Shown piece by piece: positions 45,281 through 56,751 of a stretch of 64,000 nucleotides of DNA. The translations under genes and the position numbers were made by a program. The DNA comes from Eurosta solidaginis. Its lineage: Eukaryota; Arthropoda; Insecta; Diptera; Tephritidae. The stretch spans positions 16,510,314 through 16,574,313 of the forward strand of contig NC_090319.1 in NCBI RefSeq assembly GCF_040869045.1, given 5' to 3'. Position 1 is the stretch's first letter. Each line of letters opens with the position of its first letter. The notes under the pieces are model-generated. The model was given only the letters and a program-made list of their open reading frames with translations, did no database searches and had not been told where the DNA came from.

Positions 45281-46289
45281 AAAATCTTTCTGTTGTCGGT
45301 ATTACCAACTCGGTACAAATGTTACTCATACGCCATGTAGTTTTTTTTAAGCATTTCACGCTTTGCTGTTGCTCTTTCACACTTTTTTTATTTCTTTTCA
45401 TTGTTTGCATATTTTATTTAACTTAGCATCTCAACTCTTTGAAGTTGAAAGTTCTAATATTTTCTTAACAATAAAAGAGCACACTTTACATTTAATATTT
45501 GACTTATTCTCAATTATTGTAGTTGTTTGTATGCTAATTTCACTTTGTGTAAAGAAATGTAAATTTTTTATCTCACCTTTTCTTTTGTGAATATCTTTGC
45601 CTTATTTGCATATAACATTTTTAATATATATTTTTTTTATTGACATGCGAAAGCATTTACACTGCTATCGGATTCCAATGCAGCTTAACATTAAACTGTC
45701 AATTTCAAAAAGGTATTGAAAGTCAAGTGGAGTGGCATTGGTTTTCTAATATGTATTTGCTGTCTTCCTCTTTCGTGCTATTTCTTATATTAAATATAAT
45801 TTGACACAGCAAAAGTGAGTGCTTAACACATGATCTTCAAAAGTTGTAAAGAAGGTTGAGGAAAAATAAGAAAATGTTTGAGGCAGCTGATTTGCAATCG
45901 ACAAAAAGAGTTCAGCATGTTCGGCTTCAATTTGAACCAAAGATGTCTACACTTGCATTTCAAATAGCAAACAGGAATTTTCAACTTTTTGGTTTTTTTT
46001 TTTTTTTGTAACCAAAATTATCTACAAGATGTTATTTTTAGATTTTTTCAAAATCATGGTTTTGTATGAAGATAGTTCTTGGATTTTAGATTTATTGCAT
46101 TTTGCACAAATTAATTTTTTTTAGAACAAAATTAAAAAGCGCATTATAAATTAAGAGATTCCTTATTTAGTACAAAAAAGTTTCAAATATTTTTCCAAAC
46201 TTAGGCTCACATTTTCAACCGTGTACTTTTTCGATTTTCAACCCAACGTAAATTTAAATTTTGTTATAAAATTCAAGTTCGACCAAGGC
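45281..46289. other. No feature recognised
   Basis: About 1 kb of AT-rich, apparently unique DNA. Confidence 0.4.
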
Positions 46290-46930
46290 AGTGGACTGGT
46301 TAGCGGCTAAGAAAGCCTTAAGTTCAACTGTGATGCAATGGAGGGTGGTATGGGAATGCCTAACTTCGTAGCGGTTGCGTCGAACTTTTTTAATATTAAC
46401 ATAATTTACTTCCCGCGACATAGCAATATACCTGGCAACTGTAACGCGGATCTCCTAGCGTGCATGGATACAACTGAACCCATGTTCACTTGTAATCTGT
46501 TATTCTATAGATGGGCAGCAGTGCAGCTAAGCGCATGCTGGGCAGACACTACATCTTGCAGGGTAGCGGAATCCCCTCGGCCGGAAGTGTTTGATAAGCT
46601 AACATTATTGGGTATGTCTGAATATACTGCAAAATCCCCACTTACTGTATCTGCATGAGGGAGGACGAGGTGGAATCATGGATACACTTCATGCTTAACT
46701 GTCGAGCTTTTGTCAAAACAAGAGGAGAGTATTTTGGTCCCGTCCCACAAGGATCTGAAAAACTTATCATGGTGTGAGATCAGTCTTTTTGAAAATACAT
46801 TATTACCACCCAACGGTATTTTAAGTAGCTTTAACTTACGTAATCGCTATCTTATGTGGAATCACTACGTAACTTCTTATTCTCCAATTAAGCTTGCCTT
46901 ACAGGGGTGGCTACCACTCAAACTAACCTA
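46290..46930 (+). pseudogene. LINE RNase H and zinc-knuckle fragment
   Basis: The frame at 46338 contains IIYFPRHSNIPGNCNADLLA, a worn RNase H fourth motif (usual WVPGHSNIPGN-KADELA), then CNLLFYRWAAVQLSACWADT and CRVAESPRPEV. After a frame change ICMREDEVESWIHFMLNC and RAFVKTR give the C-x2-C...H...C knuckle that follows RNase H in I/LOA-type LINEs. The first three RNase H motifs are absent. It is broken by at least one frameshift and one stop. Confidence 0.65.
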
Positions 46931-47149
46931 ACTTAATACGTGCTCTTCAGAATCAAGATTTTTATTTCATGTCAAACTGAGAAATTGGTTCTTGTTCACA
47001 CTTTGATTTCGGCTCAACTGCGGGGCCGGTTTTGATTGTGTTTTCAAGTAAGTTTTCGGTTTCGGTGGCGGCTCACATACTTGTTATGGTTTCGGTTCTT
47101 ATTCTGATCCAATTTTAATATCGGCTCTGGTCCAGATTTTGCTCTGGTT
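46931..47149. other. No gene; CGGTTTCGG-type phrases
   Basis: GGTTTCGGTT and TTCGGCTC phrases recur several times, a small degenerate repeat. No coding feature. Confidence 0.35.
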
Positions 47150-47200
47150 TCGGTTGATAGGTGAGCACGCTACCACCACACCACCAAGGCCGCTGTTCTT
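47150..47200 (-). mobile_element. SINE head fragment (tRNA-like)
   Basis: On the minus strand GGCCTTGGTGGTGTGGTGGT then AGCGTGCTC matches the tRNA-like head with its A box in the SINE at 61427-61776. The body is missing. Confidence 0.5.
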
Positions 47201-47464
47201 TACCCCTTGGATTCTGCTCATTATTTTTTCCTTTGCCCTTTGTTAATCGCGAATATTTGTTTGGCTGACGATAAACAAATGAGTACTCATTAAAACTTAT
47301 CCTCAACTGAAAATATATCGTATTATTTAAAACCTCCAAAAAAAAATTATTCCAGTCAGTTTAGAATCTCAGCATGATATACATGACATTTTTCTGTTCG
47401 ATGGGCTCACTCCAAAGTATTGGTATTCATTGTGTCTTTTGGCTAGTCTCCCAAAAGATCCGCG

Positions 47465-47835
47465 TAACTACTCGGGCGCCAATTGTAAAGTGGATCAGCC
47501 AGTTCAGTTTGGAGTGTAGGTTTAACGTTATTTGCTTATAAATACTCTGACGGAAAATAAAATTTCGAGGACCAAGTTATAGCAGAATGCTTTGTGGTGA
47601 GAAAATGGTCAGGTTTCGCTGGTTGTGGCTGTCCAAGCTAACTAATTCGCTATCCATGGAATAATTTCTTTTCATGTATCTGTGTGTATATGTGCATTGT
47701 GGAAATGGTCATCATTGCTAATAAATAGTCGCCCGTTAATGCTTCTTGCTCGGGCGCCAGGTGTGAAATGAACATTAGTCTAATGCAAAGCCGAAGAGGC
47801 TCCTATTCCTTTGCTTATAAATAAAAGGGTATATA
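47465..47835 (-). mobile_element. LTR/primer-binding-site-like junctions
   Basis: On the minus strand TTTACAATTGGCGCCCGAGT (47469-47488) and TTTCACACCTGGCGCCCGAG (47749-47768) each look like the end of an LTR followed by a TGGCGCCCGAG primer-binding site. Upstream of each on that strand is TATTTATAAGCAAA or a variant (about 47825 and 47540), a TATA-like signal. Two similar junctions 280 bases apart suggest two decayed copies of one LTR region. No gag or pol is adjacent. Confidence 0.45.
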
Positions 47836-49550
47836 TTTTTGCTAGAATTGAAAGACTAACTAGCACCCGATAGTTGTGATATGGCATTCAGACAATCAAA
47901 ACTTTATAACAGCTGCCTCTTCTTTTTCTGGTAAAACCTCTCTTATTTCCACAAGTTAAGACACGTACGCCTAGCGTCGGAAAATTAAGACTAGTGAAGT
48001 GAGGCAAAATGGAAATACTGGTGGATCTTTAAGCCAGCGATTCATGGTAAAGATAGGCAATGCGAAGTGCTTTTACAACGACAACAAGGAGCGCCTAAAA
48101 CCTCAAACCATGCATGGTGCTATTGTAACAAAATACTCCGCAAACTTTTAGCCTACAAAATATATGTCATTACATCATTACATCATATAACAATTAAATT
48201 CAAAATATAACCGTGCAGAGTATGGGTAGCAACAAAAACGGCTTTAAACATCTTTCTTGTTATAGTTAATCCGTTTAATCCATTAAAAATAAGCGCATTA
48301 TTTAACGTTATTTTAATCTAAAATTCAATTTCGAAAACAACAAACTAAGCTCAAACGCAATGTAGTAACTGTTCTCATAAAATATGCATTTACCAAAACT
48401 CAATGCCAATTAAATATGCTAGCCTCATTTCCATTCAGTTCTGAGCTACTGCATGCTCGAAATGCAACGAAAATACCAGATGGCATTAAATTTTCATTTT
48501 CACAAATTCTTTTGTGTGCTTAATGCATTTAGTTTTTACGTAAGATTTTTCTCAACAAAAGATAAACGATGTTTTTGCTTTATACTCTCTCACATCCAGC
48601 TACTTAAAAATTTCAACTTAAGTGCATTGGAATGCAAATTTAATTTCTTTTTTTCGCCTTAACGAAATTATTGTTAGTACATTCCTAAATTCCTATATTT
48701 GCAGGAACTCTTTATGACTTCTCCCATTATTCCTCTTTTCACTGCCTCGACTCAACTCCTTGGAATGGATTATTTGTTTTTCGTTTAACCAAAACAAATA
48801 CTACACTAATAATGGCATGCATGAAGAAGCATCCAACCCCTCAACCATCCCACACTCTAATAGGTATACACATTTGAATTGTAATGCAGCTGTCGTAAAT
48901 CTTTGAATTACCTAAATGCTCCTCATCAAACGCAATTGCAGTCATGGGCCTCCTACTTGGCTCCCTTTCTATAGTTCGCTTATTTTCATATGTACATAGT
49001 ATGTGTTTTCTTTATATAATAGTGGGGGGCAATGAGTTCGAGTATAGACATAAGTCACACGCCGAATATATCGTTACGTCTTTGGTAAATGGTCAATTTA
49101 ATTTTATGACCACTTTTATTATTTTTATGAAACTAATTGGATTCCTAATAAACATCGTTAAATTTCTATATCAGTATATCTCAATAAACGAAAAATATTC
49201 AAACAGCATTAATGGTTGACGCAAATAAGCACCCATCAAACATGTCAAGAGATCAGAAAATCTTCCCTCATATACATAGTATTAATATGTTGGGTTGACG
49301 ATGATCTGGTGGTCACAACTGCCACGCGGAAGGAGGGGATGGGAGAGTTATGATCTAGAAGACTCGATGCGGTCATACCAAACTGTTCTATATATAGTAC
49401 CTTATCGCATAAAAACATATTTTCCATAAAAAAAACGTTAAGCTTTCAAGCAGGTATCTATTTTACAAAATTGTTAGTGTAAATTTTTTCAAGAAAAATA
49501 AACGGCCGTTATTTTGTAGACATTTTAAAAGCTTTTTGAAAGATTGGAAT
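47836..49550. other. No feature recognised
   Basis: About 1.7 kb of AT-rich DNA with no repeat partner seen. Frames of 60 to 91 codons (for example 48944-49219 plus) have no recognisable domains. Confidence 0.4.
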
Positions 49551-50000
49551 TTTAGTCCGAAGTAAATGTAAGAAACATTTACTTTGGATTAAAATTCCAG
49601 TGTCAAGATAAATTTTTTGGAAATCAATTGTTAAGATACATTTTTGTCAATTAATTTCACTGTCAGGGTTTTTTATCAATAAGTTCTCAACTAATTGCCA
49701 TGATCAACTTTTTTTGTACGCAATTCCATTCTTAGATCAATTTTTTTGACAGTTAGTTGTCAAGTAATTGTCAAGATATATTTTTTGTGAAGTAATTGTC
49801 AAGGTATTTATTTCAAGATAATTTGTATTTGAATTAATTGTCAAGATTGCGAATTAGATGTCAGTATACATTTTTGTAAAAGTTTTCAAATAAATTTTTT
49901 CTCAATTAATTATATTGAAAAAAAAATAAATGTATCTGAATTAGCTGTCAAGAAAACATTTTTCTGTATCAAAACACAAATTCTAAAAGCGACTTCATTA
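49551..50000. repeat. Degenerate TCAATTAATTGTCAAGATA array
   Basis: GTCAAGATA-ATTTTTTG followed by AATTAATTGTCAAG recurs roughly every 35 to 40 bases, for example near 49605, 49640, 49765, 49790 and 49840. A shorter stretch of the same kind reappears at 50300-50430. An inverted pair GAATTTTAGTCCGAAGTAAA and TTTACTTTGGATTAAAATTC lies at 49548-49600. Confidence 0.7.
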
Positions 50001-50039
50001 TAAGGAAGTAAAAAGTACATTACTTATGCAGAGCTGTAA

Positions 50040-51370
50040 AAAATTGCAATCAAGTTTGATTGCAATAACGAAGTACACAAAATATTGCAATCACATTGGC
50101 TTTAAACATATGTGTTTGTATTTTATCTGATTGTAATAATTACAATCCACAATCACTTCTGAGTAAAAGAGTGCAGTCACGTGCTCACAATTGTTGACGG
50201 TGCAATTATTGATTGTATTAAAATTACAATCTACAGTCATTGCTTGAAAGTATACCTCGGCTTATATCACAAATTAATTCTATTATCAACTTGATTGTTT
50301 TATAAATACGCTGTCAAGATTGTGAATAAATTGTCAATTCTGTGTCAAACTCCTTTGTAAAAATACATTTTTTGTGAACTAAATGTCAACATCAATTTTT
50401 TCAAAGTAAATTTTTTGTCAATTGAAAAAATCTTTTTTAATGAACTAACTGTTTTTTATGTATCGAAAACATATTAAGGAAGTCAAAAGTAGATTACTTA
50501 TGCAGAGCTGTAAAAGATTGCAATCAAAACGTACAATACTGCAATGAAATTAGACTTTCATCATATGTGATTGTATTTTTAATGATTTTTCCGGCTACAA
50601 TCATTGATTGCAAGCATATCTCGGTTCAATCATTGATTGTAAATTTTAAAATCAAAAAAAAAAAACAATCGCATTTGATTTCAGTGTTTTATTATAGAAT
50701 TGTTGTGCATTGTAAATTTTACAATCACAAGAAAATAATCGAGTTTTATTGCAAAAATTCATTGGAAATTGGTTGCAGATTGTAAATTTTACAATCAAAA
50801 ACAAAGAAATAATATTTGATTGCTATATTTTATTGTAACTACAATGTAAATTTCACAACCATGAAAAAAAGCAATTATAGATTTTAAATTTTACAATCTT
50901 CCATAAATGCTTCTTGTTAAATTTACAAGCTACAATATTTTTGCTATAAAATATTATAACCAAGCTTGGCAGCATTTTTGCGATTGTAAAATTTACAATC
51001 TACAATTAATTTCCAATCAACGATTGCAAACAAAATTGATTGCTTTTTTTATTGTAAAATTTACAATCAAACATTATTTTACAATAAAGTATTGCAATTA
51101 GACTTGACTCTAGCAGCAGCTGATTGCAATTTTTATTGTAAAATAATTTTGGATTGCAAATTTTACAATCAGAAAAAAGCAATCTAACTCGATTGCAATA
51201 ATTGATTGGAAATGAATTTTAGATTAAATTTTACAATCACAAATATCAATTGAATCTTACGACAATATTTTATTGGAAATTGGTTTTAGATTGTAAGTTT
51301 TAGAATCACAAAAATAGGAATCAAGTTTGATCGCAATAGCTCATTGTAAATTATTAAATTTAATTGCAGT
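50040..51370. repeat. Array of 19-bp inverted repeats GATTGTAAA-N-TTTACAATC
   Basis: A 9-bp inverted repeat around one base occurs exactly at 50778-50796 and 50982-51000. It recurs with one to three changes at about 50635, 50709, 50880, 51050, 51152 and 51289. Between them are GCAATCAAATTTGATTGCAAT-like phrases. Spacings are about 74, 69, 102, 102, 68, 102 and 137, most close to multiples of 34. A duplicated phrase CTTATGCAGAGCTGTAAAA is at about 50023 and 50497. Confidence 0.85.
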
Positions 51371-53702
51371 CAAATAAAAACATTTACAACACAGATTTGT
51401 ACGGATTTTAAATAAGAATTCCTTCAGGGCAGTTAAATGCACTTACTGCCTTTTAGGAATGTTATTGCCAATAAATTTCTGCGATTACTATTTACTCATA
51501 AACTAAATAAATTATCAATCACAATTCGCAATGAAAAATAAAAAAAGGCCTTAGTTTAAAATTTACTTAAAAAGTCTTTAATTTTCTAAATAAAAGTTCA
51601 CAGAATTGGGTATGGAGAATTGCTACATCTTTGCTACACATCACCTCACTTCACAATTTACATAGTCGTTTTTTTCAAAATTTGGTAAACTGCGATGCAT
51701 ACTTTAAGGGGCTACATTAGAAGAAAATGTATAACTTCTAAAGGCTTTAACAAAAAAATATATTTTTCCAACACGCTATTTACATAAGATTCAAATTTAG
51801 AAGACGGTATTTTATAACCACTTTGATCCAGGCTATTGTACCTAGGCTGATAATATGCTTCTCAATGAAATATCACTTAAAATTATTGCTTAGTTTCATT
51901 CGTTACGTGCTTACTTACTTTAGTGCGTTTATAAGTTAGCTATAATTGTTTTTTAGAAATTTATTATTTTATAATTTCAAAGATTTTCCCTTTATATGAG
52001 TTTGTATTATTTTGATAAACTTTTTTATAACAGTTCTTATTTTTTGTTTTTCAGTGTAGTAAACAGGAAAAATCGTTAATGGGTTTCAAAAAATTCCCAT
52101 CAACTAATTTATTTCATAATTGCACACTTTCACTTTCACTGCATCAGGTTTACGCTTCCATGCTTCAATTCATCGTTAGTCTTCATCACTGTCATACACG
52201 CTGCCACGAAATTATTCTCATTAAGTTCGCTTCAACACTTTGCCACCACTCGAAATGCTCGTTTGTTATTCTATTAATCGTTAATAAGCGGTACAACTAT
52301 ATACAGCGTATAGATATCAATTAAATTTCGTTTGTCTATATATATTTCAAAAATATTCAAACATGCCAAATGTCATCCGTCACGCACAACAAGTCGGCAT
52401 CGACTGACCTGCTTGCCTTTCTTGGCCACGGTTGTTGCTGATGTGCCTTTACAGTTTGTCGCCTTCGTCGTGTGCTGTCGAATTTTTGTGCAGCGCAATG
52501 CGGTGTTGTTGACGGAATGCGTTATGTCAACCTTATTGCCGGTAGGCAACAGCAACATAACGTTTTTTTTTTTCATTCTCCTTTTGTTTGTAATTTTTTT
52601 TCTTTTGATGAAATATGCTCGAGTAGTGGCCAAACTTCCTTGCCACAAAGTCGCACACCACTGCCACTTAAATTTTGCCATTTCGTTCTTTGTTTTCCTT
52701 TGTATTTACACTTTTTGGCCTCTTGCCACAATTGTGTGAACTTGGTTGGTTGTAATAATAAAATTGTTGTCTACGACCCCAAACAATGTTGCTACACGTA
52801 AAGTAATTGTGTTTTCACTCTCGACCAGGATGTCACAAATACACAAAAAATACACAACAAAGAGAACGCGAGAGCGCGCAAAATGAAGTTGTGCTGATTC
52901 ATCAAACATGTGGGTCACACATGTGTGTCGCAACAAGGATGGCTAACGACTTGACACATTCGCGCTCTCAAAGCACAAGGCGTAGCCAAGTGTGTGCGTG
53001 TTCCTTATAGAAGGCATGTGCTCTTTACATGCGAGTCACGTGTAGCATAGCATAAACACAACTGGGCCAACATCACACAAAAAAAGGGGCGTCAAACAAC
53101 AAACTTGCACAAATAGACATGAAATGAAGCAAAGCCAAACAAAAATGTGTGTGCGCTGAGGAAAGGCTTCTCGAGGAAAGTGAAAAAATGCCGGCAACAA
53201 CTTTGTTGTGTGGACTTACATGTGCACATAGATAACTGAAAGTGAAAATATAAATTTGAATGTTTGTAGTGTTTCCCTACAACAGAAATAAGAAGATGCA
53301 ACTAGTTTGTTACGGGTTAGTACTGGTATTTTGAAATGATTTTGTTCTGCAAGTCACGCGCCAGTCATTCCTGCTTCTCAAAAGCTGAGACCGGTTGGGC
53401 CAAGTGAGTTCTAGTCTTCATTTAACTCTTTTTCTCAATTTAGTGGACATTTTCGATTAAATATGCTGTTGAATTTGGGTGTAGGCGAGACTAATTTCTG
53501 TATAGCAGTTTTTTACTTTTTTTATTTTTATTTTATAGCATTCGATTTTCTTTAGACGCTATTTAAGATTCTAAGCCGTAGTGCATGTTGCATGATGAGA
53601 CATTTATAGTCGCTTAAATTCGCTCCTCGAGAGAGGACCTAACAAACTAAATCATGATGACCAGTTGGACGAAGTTCATCACAAGGATGGAAGTTAAGCC
53701 AC
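51371..53702. other. Largest repeat-poor stretch; no gene recognised
   Basis: About 2.3 kb with balanced composition (52.3-53.3 kb is less AT-rich than its surroundings) and no match to other parts of the window. Several open frames of 67 to 135 codons overlap on both strands at 52.33-53.0 kb, but none has a recognised domain and the overlapping frames argue against any one. It could be host intron or regulatory DNA. Confidence 0.35.
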
Positions 53703-54035
53703 AATAAATAAAAAAATAAATGTAAGGCACGTTAAACTCCGAAGAGATTTAAGGCCGCACTTCTCATGCACTTCGCATCGTGCTCCTTTTAATTTTTTCT
53801 AGAAATTGAAGGGACGGGACCTACATGTTTCATGACGACTCCGAACGGCATTTGCAACAAAGATGAATTTTCAATTAGAAGCTTTTCATGGCAGAAATAC
53901 ACTCGGAGTGTTTGTCAACTCACTACTGAGGGGCGCTTATAAAAACTTGTTTCTAGTTAAAAAACTATTTTTCTAACTTTCGGATGTTGCTTTGACGGGA
54001 AGTTGACCCACTATCTTCGGTGTGGTTAAGCCACA
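53703..54035 (-). mobile_element. tRNA-derived SINE, diverged copy
   Basis: On the minus strand the head is worn (CACACCGAAGATAGTGGGTC). The body has AACTAGAAACAAG, GCGCCCCTCAGTAGTGAG, CACTCCGAGTGTATTTCTGC, TGCCGTTCGGAGTCG, ATGTAGGTCCCGTCCC and AGGAGCACGATGCGAAG, then a TTACATTTATTTTTTTATTT tail at the left. Compared with the 61.4-kb copy it has many more substitutions, so it is older. Confidence 0.8.
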
Positions 54036-54039
54036 ATAG

Positions 54040-54370
54040 AGATAGCCCTAACAAAAACAAATAAGTATTACTGAGGGAAGGTATCGAAAACTTTTAGATA
54101 TAAAATCGATAACAAAGCGAAAACTTTTCGATAGCAAATCAAAAACATATCGGTAACATTCCGATGACACTAAGATAACATTGTAGTAACACACAAATTG
54201 ATAACACGTCGACAACGAACTGATAATACTCTGGGAAGAAATCGATAATAGTTCTTTATCAAATCGATAGCTTTGTATAAACAAACTTATTTCGATAACC
54301 AATCGGTTATCGCTATTTCGATAGCGAACCGATAACTTTTAGATAGCAAGTCGATAACTTTGCCGGTAGA
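54040..54370. repeat. CGATA-rich degenerate array
   Basis: AACTTTTCGATAGCAAATC, AAATCGATAACAAAGCG, AACCGATAACTTTTAGATAG and TCGATAACTTTGCCGG are typical phrases. It shares its vocabulary with the arrays at 39, 41 and 58 kb. It starts directly after the SINE. Confidence 0.75.
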
Positions 54371-54553
54371 AACAAAAGCGGTGTATCGGTCAACCGAGGG
54401 CTGATGTAAAATGGAACCGATGTAAAGGGATAACGTTTAATCATTTGACGAATACAAAAACATCCGGTGGATCGGTGGGCAATAGCCTGCCGTCAAAAAC
54501 GACAGGTTGAGTTTGATGGTGAACAGTCGGATGGTAGATCAAATACGTGACCG

Positions 54554-54742
54554 TTACCTTGCATTATTTTTGGTTGCACATCTTTCCATTCTCTCAGCGG
54601 CGAATGTGTCACGCCATTGTGGAAATGTTAGTAAATCTTTCATTTTTTTGGCCTTTAGTCCGGTTATGGCTGCATGAGGCCAATTTTGAATACCGTTTTT
54701 CTTGAGATAGGTAAATATGTCACTTAGACTGGGTCGATTTAT
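54554..54742 (-). other. Unrecognised coding-like minus frame
   Basis: The minus frame reads PSLSDIFTYLKKNGIQNWPH, AAITGLKAKKMKDLLTFPQW, RDTFAAERMERCATK. Its composition is protein-like (balanced charged and aromatic residues, a plausible amphipathic helix) and unlike frames in surrounding repeats. Its upstream part runs into the palindrome at 54743, so a start is not definable. It may be a transposon or host exon fragment. I do not recognise a family. Confidence 0.35.
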
Positions 54743-55131
54743 TAACCGGTGTCGCGCCCTCGATTTTTCGATAGGATTTGGGCTCAGGAAACAAATTTCA
54801 CTACGCATACCCAAAAAAAATTATTTTCGAGCATGCGAAAAAAAAATGGCGAAAGGGTAAATTTTGCGACAAAAGCACTCCCCAAAACCCAAAAAATATT
54901 TGTTTTTTTTCTCTCAAAAAACTGTTATCGCCAACGTTTTCACGACAGTTTTTTGAAAAGAAAAAAAAAAACAATATTTTTTGAGTTCTGGGGAGTGTTT
55001 TTGTCGCAAAATTTACCCTTTCGCCAATTTTTTTTTTAGCAGGCTCGAAAATAATTTTTTGGGTATGCGTAGTGGAACTTTGTTTCCCGAGCCCAAATCC
55101 TATCGAAAATCGATGGCGCGATATCGGTTTA
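54743..55131. mobile_element. 389-bp palindromic foldback element
   Basis: Arms 54743-54925 and 54945-55131 are mirror copies around a 19-base loop. Outer sequences are TAACCGGTGTCGCGCCCTCG and the right arm's CGATGGCGCGATATCGGTTT. Shared landmarks are CGATAGGATTTGGGCTC, CTACGCATACCCAAAAAA, GGCGAAAGGGTAAATTTTGC and CACTCCCCA-AAC. Differences between the arms are few. The target duplication is not clear to me. The symmetry yields frames on both strands (for example 54749-55039 plus and 54801-55172 minus) that are not independent genes. Confidence 0.88.
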
Positions 55132-55870
55132 CTTTCGTCCATACAAAGCGATTTCGTCCAGGTTAATGTCACTGATGTCTAGTGATGCACCGGCCTTACA
55201 CAGCTCATCCGCTTTTTCATTGAAATTAATAATGTCGTGGTCCGATACCCATGTGAATGTAATGGTCGCTTAGTTTGCTGCATCACGCAGAGCCTTATTA
55301 AAATTAAATTATAGACGGTCTTAAAGGACGTACATATGTAAATGATGAATCCTTTCTGAATATATGCATATCTCTCGACAACTTGCAAAATTCCTGTCGG
55401 GTAGCCTTCTTAGGATACTGCTGTGGCCAACTGCTTCTTGTTGCAGCATCTAGATTCCCTTAGTCTGATGGCTGAGCCAACAGCTCTAAAGTTTATATGG
55501 AAGTCCAGTAGCATCTGCTGTAACGCGTCCGTGGAAGACGACCTAAGTGCTCCCGTTTCCTTTGCACAGGCTACCCGTTGTACATTGTTTATTATTTTAA
55601 TGTTGTATTGCTTGTCCAGGACTGTCCACTACACTATCGTATTATATGATGGGCCCTTATGACAACTGTGTAATATCTCATCATAAATTCTAGTCTTAGG
55701 CCCCAGTTTTTGCTTTCTTTCGCATGATATGAAACTTGTTCACTCTTCTTTCAATATAGGCTTTCCAGTTTAGCTTGTTGTTTATTTTAGCTCTAAGGCA
55801 CTTAACCCTCGCGAGTTCTGTGTGAGGGCGGTTACTGTAGCTTATTAATGTAATTTGTTGATTAAATTAT
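55132..55870 (-). pseudogene. Decayed LINE: reverse transcriptase thumb and RNase H
   Basis: From right to left on the minus strand: KCLRAKINNKLNWKAYIERR (usual YLGV-ID-KL-W--HI), VQRVACAKETGALRSSSTDA (usual VQR-AC--ITGALR-TPT-A), LQQMLLDF and AIRLRESRCCNK, all from the C-terminal reverse transcriptase thumb. Near 55250-55140 it reads WVSDHDIINFNEKADELCKA, GASLDISDINLDEIAL, a worn RNase H motif (usual WVPGHSDIEGNEKADELARA). The YADD region and the first RNase H motifs are missing. This is an I/LOA-type LINE with RNase H. The foldback element at 54743-55131 abuts its 3' side. Confidence 0.7.
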
Positions 55871-56639
55871 TCATTTCGTTCCAGATTAACCTTTCTGCGC
55901 TGATTGATTACCTACGTATATGTTATTTAGTTGCTTAAAGTCTGTCTATAGTATTTGTACACTCTGGTTGTAGAAAAATTCATCACGTGTTAGGAACCGT
56001 CTTAACAGCTGGAAATAGTTCTGGTTTGAGAATTATTTCTGGATTTCTTGCTGGGTTATTCAAAATGCGTTTTCATCCACATATTTATGTATTTGCATGA
56101 CATTTTTTTTTTTTTTAAGTACAAATCCAAAACACTCAAAAAAAGTTAAATGCAGCTTTGAAAACGCAGCAGCTCTTTGATGACGATTATATAATATGGC
56201 GTGGTTGATAAAATTTCAAAGAAGTGCGATGCACGAATTGAAGATGGAAAAAGTGTAAATGGCTTGAAACTAGATGAAAATCTGATTTTGGCTTACTTGA
56301 CTTGGCGCCCACAAATGAGTGTTAATTACAGAGTAGCAACTCAGAGGAATATAAGGCAGTTGAGTCACTGTTTGTTAAAGGGGCGTAAAAGGAAATAGGC
56401 AGCTTACCAAAGGAATGCTTTTTAATTTTAGTTTTGTGTTGAAAATTGTTGAACTATAATGATATGTCCATTTTTCTGTGGACCCGTTATCTTGAGTATG
56501 TTTTTGGCATTACTTATTGAAATTTCTTATGTGCGTCAACATAAGAAAGCGCGGTTATTCAGTTAATAATGCAGCTAAATCTAAAAAATTCCATGTGTAA
56601 GTTAAAATGACAGCTACTTAAAAAATATTTTGAAATTTA
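55871..56639. other. No feature recognised
   Basis: AT-rich DNA with a T run near 56105. A 65-codon plus frame (56201-56398) is not recognised. Confidence 0.35.
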
Positions 56640-56751
56640 AATAAGATATCTCAAAACTTACTCTAGTTGGCCTATTCACATACAGACGGTCAGACGTATG
56701 CGCGTACCTAACTTAATCAATTCAACTTTCCAACTCAAGAATTTTGATATA
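56640..56751 (-). mobile_element. HINE fragment, left piece split by a MITE
   Basis: AAGATATCTCAAAACTTACT, CAGACGGTCAGACG and ATTTTGATATA match the part of the HINE that precedes ATTTTGATATATGGAAGTC (compare 45165-45190). The sequence breaks at 56751 and resumes at 57928 with TATGGAAGTTTATATTTATC. Confidence 0.7.

Noticed and set aside
45055..45426. 123-codon plus ORF and similar frames at 24205-24499 and 21364-21561
   Set aside because: All are the 5' part of HINEs read in the same way (QISSRYLKIYSSYRVNG-type peptides). They recur because the repeat recurs.
52332..52801. Overlapping 135-, 109- and 102-codon ORFs on both strands
   Set aside because: Three frames are open over the same bases, none has a recognised domain or signal of selection visible by eye. 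The region is listed as repeat-poor DNA instead.
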